Shown here: one piece after another, positions 33,335 to 43,204 of the stretch
Numbering within the stretch: the stretch's first letter is position 1
Layout of the letters: each line of letters opens with the position of its first letter
Assembly (NCBI GenBank): GCA_964019695.1
Contig: OZ026518.1
Location: forward strand, 86,051,950-86,115,949
Direction: 5' to 3'
Origin: Loripinus fragilis
Lineage: Eukaryota; Mollusca; Bivalvia; Lucinida; Lucinidae
Length of the DNA: 64,000 nucleotides
The notes under the pieces: generated by a model
The model's input: the letters and a program-made list of their open reading frames with translations, nothing else
Database searches by the model: none
Told to the model about the DNA's origin: nothing
Translations under genes and position numbers: made by a program

Positions 33335-34292
33335 TCGATGATCAATCAAAAAATTATTTTGATTCTACTTTTGATTGTGTTTGGTAATAATCAATTATAA
33401 TCGAAAAGATTCACACCTGATCCTCTTGTAAGCTATTGTTTTAAATTTGCAACTTTGCTATAAGAGAAATACAATCCAAAACTTAAATGATTTATACCAT
33501 GTAGCATGTTAGGAATAGTAACTACAGCTAATGAGAAGCCTTCAGTGAACATCTTATTAATGTCAATGGCTGTTAAAATGAGTTTGCTATCTATCAGGAT
33601 CAGTTGTGGTAAGGTACTGTATATAAAATAACATGAAACTGATGCAAAGGGTTTTTGTAAAGATTAGAGTTTCAGGCAGTTCAAGAATAGACATATGGGA
33701 TGAAACCTGTGTTTCCCTTTCATTTGATTACTTTTAAGGATTGAAATTCATATTTTAAGCATGCACTAGATGATGAAAAACATGAGCTATTTTAATGTCT
33801 GTGAAGCCCGAAGAGCTTCTCGGAAACATTAAAATAGCTAATGTTTTTCATCATCCAGTGCAAGTTTAAAATATGAATTTCAATCCTTATATTTACATTC
33901 TATATTACCAATCAAATTAACTTAATTATCTTCCACCCAACCCCGCTAGTTACCCTTATAAAATGGAATATTGTATTGTAACGGAGGTGTTGGGACAGCG
34001 AGGGAGCGAAATTCCTGTACATAACACTGTGACGATACGTGAATTACGTCACGCAACCGTCGTTAAACAAAGTAAGTTATTGGCTGATGTTGACATTACT
34101 CCACCTAGAGGCGCGGTTCAGATCACATGACATTTCACTGTTGTGCCTTGAGAAATGCAAGCAGCTAGAAATGTTGGATTCATCTAAGGCAACTGAGAAT
34201 ATAAATATTATAATGGATCATCAATCAAAACCTCTTGGCTGATTGTTTTCAATGATCGATTATGAAAAATCCTATAATCAAACAACACTACA
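33335..34292 (+). mobile_element. Dispersed TIR element, family D, copy 1, with a nested insertion
   Basis: Begins 'ctgttgtatcgatgatcaat' and ends 'ataatcaaacaacactac'. Interior blocks such as 'tttggtaataatc', 'aagattcacacctga', 'aatttgcaactttgct' and 'cagttgtggt' recur in the same order at 35687. The element is split at about 33736 by a ~465-bp insertion and resumes near 34200 ('ggatcatcaatcaaaacctc'). Both ends are rich in TCGATTATAATCGA-type palindromes. No ORF. Confidence 0.7.
33736..33888. repeat. Foldback inside family D copy 1
   Basis: 'aaggattgaaattcatattt' at the left is the complement of 'aaatatgaatttcaatcctt' at the right. 'gatgatgaaaaacat' and 'gctattttaatgt' continue the stem around 'gaagcccgaagagcttc'. 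The rest of the insertion to about 34200 has a CpG-bearing 'tacgtgaattacgtcacgca' patch and no ORF beyond 67 codons. Confidence 0.82.
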
Positions 34293-34299
34293 TTGCAGT

Positions 34300-34930
34300 A
34301 AACATACATGTAGCACTGGATAGCCATTTTTTTCTTTATAAAATAGTGTGCTTTAAATGAAAACATTTGCTGTTGGTACTCATTGGGTACTCATTGGAAG
34401 CATCTCAATGAGAAGCTTCCTAAGAGCATCCAAAACAATTTTTTGTGGAGAAATACCTAAAAAAAGATGAAAACTCCTACTTAAGCTGGGCTTGTATTTC
34501 GAATACATTGTAATTGAGGAAATACATTTTAATGATATGTTTCAATTTGAGTCTAAGTTACTGATTAAAAATATGGAAATGGTAAGGCTCAGACAAGTTT
34601 GAGTATCTGCCCAGTCTTAAAAGAGCCTTTTCTTCTCAGACGCACACAGAGAGTGATATTCACACACACACGGAATTGAATTAGATTAATGAAGGTAAAT
34701 TTAAAAAAAGACCTAACCCTTCTGGATAGCAGTGCATGTGTGTTCAAAAGAATGGTTTTCACATTTATGTGGTAATACCAGGTTTTGCTTTTCCCTTTAT
34801 TTGTATGTATGTACCAATGCTTTTGCGTTTTTCTATCTCACCAAATGTCAAACGTACGATGTACCTGTATGTCCATATTAAATACCATACGTAACAAGAA
34901 GGATGTATTGAACTATGAATTTTATTGCAA
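34300..34930. other. No feature supported beyond a weak family R trace
   Basis: 'ggtactcattgggtactcat' and 'ctcaatgagaagcttcc' near 34376-34425 hint at a decayed hairpin. The remainder up to the candidate exon at 34940 looks intronic. Confidence 0.5.
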
Positions 34931-34939
34931 TATCTTTAG

Positions 34940-35005
34940 GGAGCTCCTGTACTGTGGTCTTTAGAGATGGTAAGGTATCCAAAACAAATTGTTGTTCAAA
35001 CACTG
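34940..35005 (+). CDS. Candidate second exon with two phase-compatible donors
   Basis: Preceded by 'attgcaatatctttag' (acceptor at 34938-34939). Read in the phase left by the first candidate exon it gives Gly-Ser-Ser-Cys-Thr-Val-Val-Phe-Arg-Asp. It can end at 34969 (GATG|GTAAGG) or, 36 bases on, at 35005 (ACTG|GTATGT). Both donors leave phase 1, so the longer form would add 12 residues (GKVSKTNCCSNT). Cys-rich, no family recognised. The case rests on splice sites and phase only. Confidence 0.35.
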
Positions 35006-35313
35006 GTATGTAGTAGCCACAGCAGCACTAATATAAAGCAGCATGTATTTTAACCTTGGGCCATATTGGGAGACCCAGAGTTTGGAGTTATAGGGGACCT
35101 AATTGTACCTCAATGGGGGCCTCAAAGTTGGGGAATTTGTGATTTTGCCCTCAACTGTCATCTATTCAGGAGGTTTTTGTTGCAAATTTCAAGTTATTGC
35201 TCTTTAAGATATTGGATTTTAATGATTTTGTCATATTTAGAGCCATGTCATAACACCAACAATAATTTTGGCAGTGGATATGAATTTGTAGACAAATTTG
35301 CTTTTAAAAATAG

Positions 35314-35411
35314 TCATTGACAATATTCCAGCACAAACACAGACAGAAGAAAGAAGTGGCATGACTGAGCAAGTGTTACTGCATGCTGTAGAAAAAATGG
35401 AAGGAAAAAAG
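35314..35411 (+). CDS. Candidate third exon, most coding-like segment in the window
   Basis: Acceptor 'cttttaaaaatag|tc' at 35312-35313 or 'tattccag|ca' at 35330-35331; both keep the same frame and fit the phase 1 end of the previous exon. The peptide includes TEERSGMTEQVLLHAVEK followed by MEGKK, a hydrophilic mix with normal codon variety and no repeats, unlike every other ORF here. It ends in phase 0 at AAG|GTAACT (35411-35412). A family was not recognised. Similarity search of this peptide is the key test. Confidence 0.42.
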
Positions 35412-35523
35412 GTAACTATGGTTATTTTAATACATGGCTACTTGGAATATAGTTTCTGTGCTGTAGACAAACCTGTTGCCAGAGGCTGAAGACCAAGGAC
35501 AATTCATACATATTATGACTTAA

Positions 35524-35660
35524 GTAAATTGATCCGACGGGTTGGAGCACGTCAAGTGGGTGTGCCAGGAACAACCGGATCACACAAGATGAAGTTGAGT
35601 GTGATCCTGTCGTTCCTGGCGCACCCACCAGACTTGATATGACCCATCGGGTAAAGTTAC
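35524..35660. repeat. Foldback of ~137 bp
   Basis: 'gtcaagtgggtgtgccagga' and 'tcctggcgcacccaccagac' pair, continuing outward through 'gatccgacgggt' / 'acccatcggg' and inward through 'ccggatcacac' / 'gtgtgatcctg'. It lies just after the candidate third exon. No target duplication seen. Confidence 0.82.
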
Positions 35661-35686
35661 TAAAGTATTGATGTATTAATTATTAG

Positions 35687-37231
35687 TGTTGTATCAATGA
35701 TAGATTATAATCGATGATCAATCGAAAATTTCTTTTGATTCTACAAAACAATTGTGTTTGGTAATAATCGATTATAATCAAAAAGATTCACACCTGACCG
35801 TCTTGTAAGCTACTATTCTAAATTTGCAACTTTGCTACAAGAAAGTGCAATCCATAAATTCAAAGGTTTATAGAATGTAAGGAATAAAGAAATAAACTGT
35901 AATTACAGCAAGTAAGAAGTCTTCAGTGCACACCCTAACCCTTTGTATGCTAATGACTCCTAAATGAGTACTTTAACAAAGAGTGAAAACTCCGATTAAA
36001 TGCCATGAACACCAGCATTTCATCAGGGTCTACATCGTTTGCTAAGACCTAAAATATCTTCAGAGAAAGAAATATAATTTTATGTGGAAGAAAATTATAA
36101 CCTATTACCCCTTGATGTATACAATGGACCTTCTCAAGTTTATTGTTTCAAACCAGAAGGAAGAATCCATACGTGCATAAAGGGTTCAAATGCCAATGAC
36201 TGTTAAATTGAGTTTGCTGTCAGGACCAGTTGTGGTATTTGATACTGTACATAAAATAGCATGACACTGGCTCTAATAATTTTTATAAAGATAAGAGTTT
36301 CAAGCAGTACAAGATAGACATTCTATGGGATCGAACATGTGTTTCCCTTTCATTTGTAATTTTTTTGATAGTTTTTTGATTATAAGCAATTATCAATCGA
36401 AACCTGAAAATAGCTGACCATACTTTGAAAATTCTGACAGTTGCTAAGGTAAAATTGTTGCAACATAAGCAGTTTAAACAGAAATAATTGCCAGTTTTAT
36501 TCTGCTTTCCACCTGAATGGGTTTTAAGGCAATAATATATAAACATGTCAAATTTCTTAATTTTGTGTGTTTTCAAGTGATTTTACATAAAAGTCTGAAA
36601 TGTTGTTAAGCCTGTTTTTCACAGATTGCGGCTCAAACTTACTAACATGCACATCTGGATTGATATTAGAGAAAAATATGGCAGGCCTTTAGTTTAGAGT
36701 GTGTATCAGAATTTTTTTTTCTCAACCAAAACACATGTTGTCTCAATGAGACGGTTCTTTTGAGCACCAAAGACATATGTTAGAAAATATTTACAATTTT
36801 ACGCTAAAGACTTTTGTTTATCTAAAGAAGTGTATGGCGAATAATATTTTTGTTGATTTATTATCCTTAAAATTTTTGATTTTTAGTTTGATTTACATTT
36901 GTAATGTATTTTTGAACACTCAGAATGCACTAGATTCCAACATGTTTCTTAAAATTTTCCGAGGGAAGCCCCCCGAACACAAGTGTAGATCCACATACTC
37001 CCAGTACATGCTTTAACTTTGTCTGAAAAATGAAAAATGATAACTGAAGCTACCAAGTTTTTAGAAAGGTTTGAGTTTCAAACAGTACAAGGATAGATAT
37101 TTTATGAGATGGAACCTGTGTTTTCCTTTCATTTGATAACTTTCGATTATAGTCAATTATCCATCGAAACCTCCTGACTGATTATTTTCGATCCTCGATA
37201 ATGAAAAATCCTATAATCGAACAACACTACT
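35687..37231 (+). mobile_element. Family D element, copy 2, with further insertions
   Basis: Begins 'tagtgttgtatcaatga' and ends 'aatcgaacaacacta', so TAGTGTTG and CAACACTA form short inverted ends. Shares internal blocks in order with 33335-34292. It is interrupted about 35930-36190 and 36400-37030; the latter includes half of a family R hairpin. The terminal third ('cctttcatttgataacttt', 'ccatcgaaacctcc') is repeated at about 36340 and 37125. Confidence 0.65.
36721..36785. repeat. Family R hairpin, half deleted
   Basis: 'tctcaaccaaaacacatgtt' followed by 'gtctcaatgagacggttctt' retains the loop and right arm of the hairpin seen intact at 57079. 'aaaatatttacaattttacg' after it matches the flank at 57166. 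Confidence 0.6.
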
Positions 37232-37364
37232 AAGTGGATAGTCCCTAAGTTACGACACCATATACTCATATCATGAATAGGAAAAAATGTGCGAAATATG
37301 CAAGAAAGTAAGAATTAATCAAATGTCATCTACTAATATAAACCATTGCAAACAGTTTAGTCCT

Positions 37365-39410
37365 AACCTCCAGTGACAGGTACTGAGAATCAGGGTAGTA
37401 GTTCTTGCCTCCAGTGGCAGGTACTGGGACTTATAGTAGTGTACTGACCTCTAGTGACAGGTACTGGGACTAATGGTAGTGTACTGTACTGTAGTGACCA
37501 GACCTGGTACTGAGACTAATGGTAGTTTACTGTCTTCTAGTGACATGTACTTGGACTGATGGTAGTGTAATGTACTCTACTGACAGGTACTGGGACTAAT
37601 GATAGTGTACTGTACTGTGGTGACAAGACCTGGTGCTGATACTAATAGTAGTGTACTGTCTTCTAGTGATAGGTACTGGGCCTAATGGTAGTGCACTGTA
37701 CTCTACTGACAGGTACTAGGACTAATGGTAGTGTACTGTACTGTAGTGACAAGACCTAGTGCTGATACTAATAGTAGTGTACTGTCTTCTAGTGACATTA
37801 ACTGGGACTAGTCTAATGATAGTGCACTGTACTCTACTGACAGGTACTAGGACTAATGGTAGTGTACTGAACTGTAGTGACATGACCTGGTACTGGGACT
37901 AATGGTAGTGTACTGAACTGTAGTGACCTGACCTGGTACTGGGACTTATGGTAGTGTACTGTCTTCTAGTGACATTTATTGGGACTAATGGTAGTGCATT
38001 GTACTCTACTGACAGGTACTGGGACTATTTGTACTGTACTGTAGTGACAGGACCTGGTACTGGGACTTATGGTAGTATACTGTCTTCTAGTGTCAGGTAC
38101 TGGGACTTATGGTAGTGTACTGTCTTCTAGTGTCAGGTACTGAATCTAATGGTAGTGTACTGTCTTCTAGTTTCAGGTACTGAATCTAATGATAGTGTAC
38201 TGTCTTCTAGTTTCAGGTACTGAATCTAATGATAGTGTACTGGCCTCTTGTGATATGTACTGGGAGTAATGGTAGTAGTACTGTCCTGTAGTGTCAGGTA
38301 ATGATACTAATGGTATTGTACTAGCCTCTAGTGACAGGTACTGAGACTAATGATAGTAGTACTGTACTCTAGTGACATGTACTGGGACTAATGATAGTAG
38401 TACTGTACCCTCATGACATGTACTGGGGCTAATGATAGTAGTATTGTACTCTAGGGACATGAAATGGGACTAATGTTACTATTATGGTAGCGTACTGTCC
38501 TCTAGTGACATGTACTTGGACTAATGGTGGTGTACTGGTCTCTAGTGACGTGTACTAGGACTAATGGTAGTAAAACTGTACTCTAGTATCAGCAACTGGG
38601 TCAAACGGTACTATTATGGTAGTGTACTGACCTCTAGTGACATGTTCTGGCATTAATGGTAGTGTACTGGCCTCAACTAGCCTCAAGTGACAGGTACTGA
38701 TACTAATGGTTGTAGTACTGTACTTTAGTGACATATAATGGGGCTAATGGTAGTAGTTCTGTACTCTAGTGACATGTACTGATAATAATGGTAGTGTACT
38801 AGTCGCTGGTGACAGGTACTGGGCGTATGGATGAACTACTGTACTCTAGTGACAGGTACTTGGACTCAGGGTTGTAGTACTGACATATAGTGACATGTAC
38901 TGGGACTATTGATCATAGTGCTGTACTCTAATGACATGTACTGGGACTTATGGTAGTAGAACTGTACTCTTGTGACATGTACTGGGTGAAATAGTACCAT
39001 TATAGTAGTGTACTCTCCTCTAGTGACATGTACTGTGACTAATGACAGTGTACTGGCTTCGAGTGACATGTGCTGAGACTAATGGTTGTAGTACTGTACT
39101 CTAGTGACATGTACTGGGACTAATGGTAATAGTACTTTCCCCTAATGAAAGATCCTTAGATTAATAGTAGTGTACTGTCCTCTAATCACATGTACTGGGT
39201 CATAGGGTTTTGGTGCTGCCCTCTAGTGGTAAATACTAGGATTAATGGTAGTAGACCTGACCTCTAGTGGTAGATACTGGGACTTATAACAGTAGGAGTG
39301 ACTAATGGTAGTTTTACTGATCCTTAGAAGTAGTAGTACTGATCCTTAGTGGTAGATACACGACTCAGTGTTATTGCACTGACCTCTAGTGACAGATACT
39401 GGGACCTTTA
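37365..39410 (+). repeat. ~40-bp monomer satellite
   Basis: The unit 'tagtgacaggtactgggact' + 'aatggtagtgtactgtcctc' recurs some 45-50 times with many substitutions and small insertions (for example 'tgacaagacctggtgctgat'). Its reverse complement aligns with the second half of the 81-bp unit found from 39411 onward. Short minus-strand ORFs here are repeat artefacts. Confidence 0.9.
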
Positions 39411-40275
39411 AAAGTCAGTACTACTACCTTGATGCCCAGTATCTGACACATGAGGTCAGTACACATCACTTTGGCCAAGTATCTAGTACTAGAGGTCAGT
39501 ACTACTATCTTGAGTCCCAGTATCTGACACAATGAGGTCAGTACACTTCCTTGAGGCCAGTTATCTACTGCTAGAGGTCAGCACTACTACCTTGAGACCC
39601 AGTATATGACATATATGAGGTCAGTACACATCCATGAGGCCAAGTATCTAGTGCCAGATATCATATAACTATATTGAGTCCAATATCTGACATAATGAGG
39701 TCAGTACACATCTCTGAGGCCAAGAATATCATACAATGAGGTCAGTACACATACCTGAGGCCAGTTATCTACTGCTAGAGGTCAGTACTACTACCTTGAG
39801 TTCCAGTATCTGACATATAAGGTCAGTACACATCCATGAGGCCAAGTATCTAGTACCAGATGTCATATAGCTACCTTGAGTCCAAGTATCTGACACAATG
39901 AGGTCAGTACACATTCCTGAGGCCAAGAATATCCTGCTAGAGGTACATACTGCTACCTTGTGTCCCAGTATCTGACACAATGAGGTCAGTACTCATCCAT
40001 GAGGCCAGTAATCTACTGCTAGAGGTTAGTACTACAACATTGTCAATTTCAGTCCCTGTATCTGACACATGGGGTCAGTGCACATCCCTTAGGCCTAGTA
40101 TCTTGTGCTAGAGGACAATACTACTTCACTGAGTCCCAGTATCTGACACTAGAAGTCAGTACACATCCCTAAAGCCAAGTATCGACTGCTAGAGGTCAGT
40201 ACTACTATGAGTCCACGTATGAGTACCCGTCATAGTCAGTGCATTATCCTGATCACAAGAGGTCAGTACTGGGTG
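39411..40275 (-). repeat. 81-bp dimer satellite in inverted orientation, diverged block
   Basis: Directly after 'cagatactgggacc' (39391-39404), the same word appears reversed ('gcccagtatctg', 39433-39444) and all following units run in the opposite sense. Units of about 81 bases contain 'gaggtcagtacacatcc', 'ggccaagtatctactgctag' and 'gtcagtactactaccttgag'. About ten copies, visibly more diverged than the 43-47 kb block. Confidence 0.88.
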
Positions 40276-40354
40276 ATATTAATACATATATATGAGCCAA
40301 AGCAGAAAGCTGTTAGCATGAAGTAATGAGACCATAGCTATCTGAGTGGAGCAC

Positions 40355-40545
40355 TTTGACTCAGTTGGAAGAGAGTAAGACTGGGAATCCAAGAGTTGCT
40401 AGTTTAAGGCTGTGTTGTGTCCTTCAGCAAAACATATATTATCCGCTGCTTTGTACTGGTTCAACCAGTGCGACAGGAAATCTTCCCAACATGACTGAAA
40501 AATTGTTGACTGGGATGTAATGCATCAAAACAAACTGTAGCTATC
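40355..40545 (+). mobile_element. Diverged SINE-1 relative
   Basis: Body 'gtgttgtgtccttcagcaaa', 'gtactggttcaaccag' and tail 'ttgttgactgggatgtaatg' match SINE-1. The head ('gagcactttgactcagttgg') has lost recognisable A and B boxes. Confidence 0.65.
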
Positions 40546-40572
40546 CGCAGAGTGCAAGCAAATACTTTTTTC

Positions 40573-40722
40573 ACTCTTGAGTGAGAGCACAGTATTTCCT
40601 TTAATTTACATGTGTGCTTAGCAAAGACTCAGATTAAACTGTGCATAAACCACAATCTAATCTGAGTCTTCATTAAGCACACATGTAAATTGTAGGAAAT
40701 GCTGAGCTCCCACTCAAGAGTT
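40573..40722. repeat. Foldback of ~150 bp
   Basis: 'actcttgagtgagagcac' and 'gctgagctcccactcaagagt' pair at the outside. 'ttaatttacatgtgtgctta' with 'taagcacacatgtaaattg' and 'gactcagatta' with 'taatctgagtc' follow inward. It lies about 55 bases before the acceptor at 40778. Confidence 0.85.
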
Positions 40723-40778
40723 TAAAAAGCTTGGATCTAGATTATGATCGACAAGTCAGCTATATAATTTTATTTCAG

Positions 40779-40904
40779 GGCAGCAGCACCTCTGTTCTTC
40801 ACATCCAGGGGTCAGCCATGGAGATCTCCATGATAGCAAGTCAGCTGTTATACAGTAACATTTTCCTCTATTCATTGTGTTCCATGGCCACACAACTGCC
40901 ATAG
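40779..40904 (+). CDS. Candidate exon, alternative terminal exon A
   Basis: Acceptor 'ataattttatttcag|ggc' is strong, and the exon is open in phase 0, exactly the phase left by the third candidate exon. It encodes GSST followed by SVLHIQGSAMEISMIASQ and a hydrophobic stretch, then stops at TAG 40902-40904. The word 'caagtcagct' occurs three times near here (40751, 40837 and 40929), so a local repeat contributes. Unidentified; could be a false exon. Confidence 0.27.
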   Translation, partial: GSSTSVLHIQGSAMEISMIASQLLYSNIFLYSLCSMATQLP

Positions 40905-41256
40905 CCGTTCAGCATCATATCAACCATAGCAAGTCAGCTTGGACATGTTACCTCAAGGAAAGCAGTACCTCCAGATTTTTATTGTTTAAACAGAATTACT
41001 GACAGATGTGATGGGAAAGACAATGAGCTTACATACTTTGAATTCCATAGAACAATGCAGTCGTCATTGATTCCATTGCTTATTTTAAGCTCAATTTTGA
41101 AAAAAAGTGTAGACTAAATAAAAAAAAAAAATCTAAAATATTTACCTCACATTTTATAATCTGGCTGAGGTAAAGATGTTAAGAAATGACAGTGTGCATT
41201 GCATTTGGACACTAATTGATATTAGCGAGTGTATTTTCTCTGCACTTTCTTCAGAT

Positions 41257-41422
41257 ATCTATTGTGCACATTTTCAACACCCCAAATCACGAGCAGTTAG
41301 TGATTTCTGGCTGTGAAACAATTGCTTATACAGGTTACCGTACAATAGTAACTTTTGAATATTGGTATATACTCACAATACAATATAGTTTGTGGTATAA
41401 CCCCTGTTTTGCAATCATTTAA
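41257..41422 (+). CDS. Candidate exon, alternative terminal exon B
   Basis: A long pyrimidine tract and AG ('ttctctgcactttcttcag', ending 41256) precede an ORF open in phase 0 to TAA at 41420. It starts ISIVHIFNTPNHEQLVIS and continues GCETIAYTG. Later residues are less protein-like, and a weaker donor (ACAG|GTTACC) at about 41336 is possible. AATAAA at 41678-41683 could serve as a polyadenylation signal. Phase fits the third candidate exon. No family recognised. Confidence 0.33.
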
Positions 41423-41699
41423 TCATAGATTTTAAATTGTTAGAAAAGGCTATCAGATACTAAGATCAGACACCTGAGAATTAGATATCTTGATCATCAA
41501 CTAAACTAACCTTTTATTTATCATCGGGTATAATATTAAATAAGGTTTAAGTACGTACTTTTTCGAAATGTTAACCAGTTCTATCTAGTTTAATTTGTCT
41601 TACCTACCACTAATTTCTGTATAATGTTGTGTGAAAAAAATGTGAAAATGACATGCAGAAATGTGCCTAAATGAAGGAATAAAAGTGCGGAGAAGATAT

Positions 41700-42385
41700 A
41701 CCCAAGTGAGCAAATACAATGCCCTGAAATGACTTGCACTTCAGCAATATACTGTTCTTAGAACAAAGATGAAGAGGCAAATAAAAATTTATAAGTAACT
41801 GAGCAAGACAAAGAGATCTTATGCATTGAAAATAAAAACTCCTATAGTGAAGCTCTATTTTTCGAATTTTTGGCATGGTTTGGTATGAGAAAATCTTATC
41901 AGACCTCAATACATGAAATAAAGGAACCAGCTCAAATTATGCATTCACCCTAATGATAGCAAATGGTAGCATTTGAAGCTGAAAGAAATTTTAATGCTGC
42001 CTATTGTGCCATACTAAATGCAATGATGTCATTCAGGAAGATTTTATTCACTCAAACTAGCCAAACAAAGCTTTCAATCAAAACCTTTCAGCTTACTGCT
42101 TAGAAGAAATTTTGCTCATTTGAAATTGTATCATTGCACTTATGGCATAATAGAAGGTTCCAAGCCCTTGCAAAAGCAGAGGAAATTTTCAGAAAGCTTC
42201 CAGATTGCATGTGAGTGTGCAAATTACAGGTGATTTTACAGAGAATAAAGTAAACATGAATCTTGTAAAGATGAATTTATTTTTTCTGATACATTAATGT
42301 CTGTGATCCTTATGAATTGTTCAGGCTCTGGTTTCAACACCATCATCCATGATCAACAGATGTTAAATCTTTACCTACTAGTGTC
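41700..42385. other. Unique-looking sequence, no feature
   Basis: Follows the possible polyadenylation signal at 41678. An 80-codon minus ORF (41667-41909) has no domain. No repeats identified. Confidence 0.5.
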
Positions 42386-42389
42386 ATCT

Positions 42390-42550
42390 GATGATACTTT
42401 TTGCAAACAGTTTGGACCCAGATTAGGCCTGTCATAATGTCAGGCCTGATTTGAATCCAAACTGTTTTACACTTTGATGGTATTCCTGAAAGAATTTTTA
42501 GAAAAGGTTCAATTCGAAAAAAATCAGCAGAAGACAAAAAGTGTGCCAAA
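42390..42550. repeat. Hairpin element, family Q, copy 1
   Basis: 'aaacagtttggacccagatt' and the complement of 'gatttgaatccaaactgtt' pair around 'aggcctgtcataatgtcaggcct'. Outer 'atctgatgatactttttg' and 'aaaatcagcagaagac' are also partly inverted. Related copies lie at 55940, 58900, 62127, 62690 and 63640. Confidence 0.78.
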
Positions 42551-42624
42551 TTACAGATGTACCACAACCTCTGAGTAATTCCCTTTGAATCATTTCATTT
42601 CAAAAGGTTGATAATGATTAAGTA

Positions 42625-42808
42625 TTGACCCTTGACGTGCAACCCTAAGTATCGACCCTTGGCATGTAATCCTAAGTATCAACCCACGACCATTATCAGC
42701 ACTCGAGATACAGCTCTCTGACTGATAATGCATGGGTAAAAGTTTTCAGGATTATTCCTGAATTCAAGATTTTGAAAGTCACCCTCAATCTTGAATTCAG
42801 GAATAATC
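42625..42808. repeat. Short tandem repeat and hairpin
   Basis: 'taagtatcgacccttggcat' type units recur three times at about 30-base spacing (42618-42690). They are followed by a perfect 22-base stem (42750-42771 with 42787-42808) built on 'attcctgaattcaagatt'. Confidence 0.7.
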
Positions 42809-43204
42809 AGTATCTATAGAAAGTCAGCCTCAAAATGATGAATTTTGGAGAAAATAATAGGTTCTGCGATTTATATTCTGTCTGTCTAAGGACAATTTAC
42901 CATGTGAATATTTAGTGGACATACTGCAAATCTAAAGATTGGAGTTTCAAAATCAGGATTTTGGAAATTTTGAACTAATACCCATGATAATGGGGTCTCA
43001 GGTTGATACTTCGGGGATAACCAAAATATCGTGAGATAATCTCTAATTATCATATGACTACAGGTCTGGGAGTGATATAATACCATCCATTACAATCAAT
43101 AAAACACTAGTGGTTTACAGATTTTGGTAACGCTATGTAATGACGCCTGTAATACGTCCTGTATATTTGGCAAAATCATTGCGTGTTTCATGCAAAAATG
43201 AATA

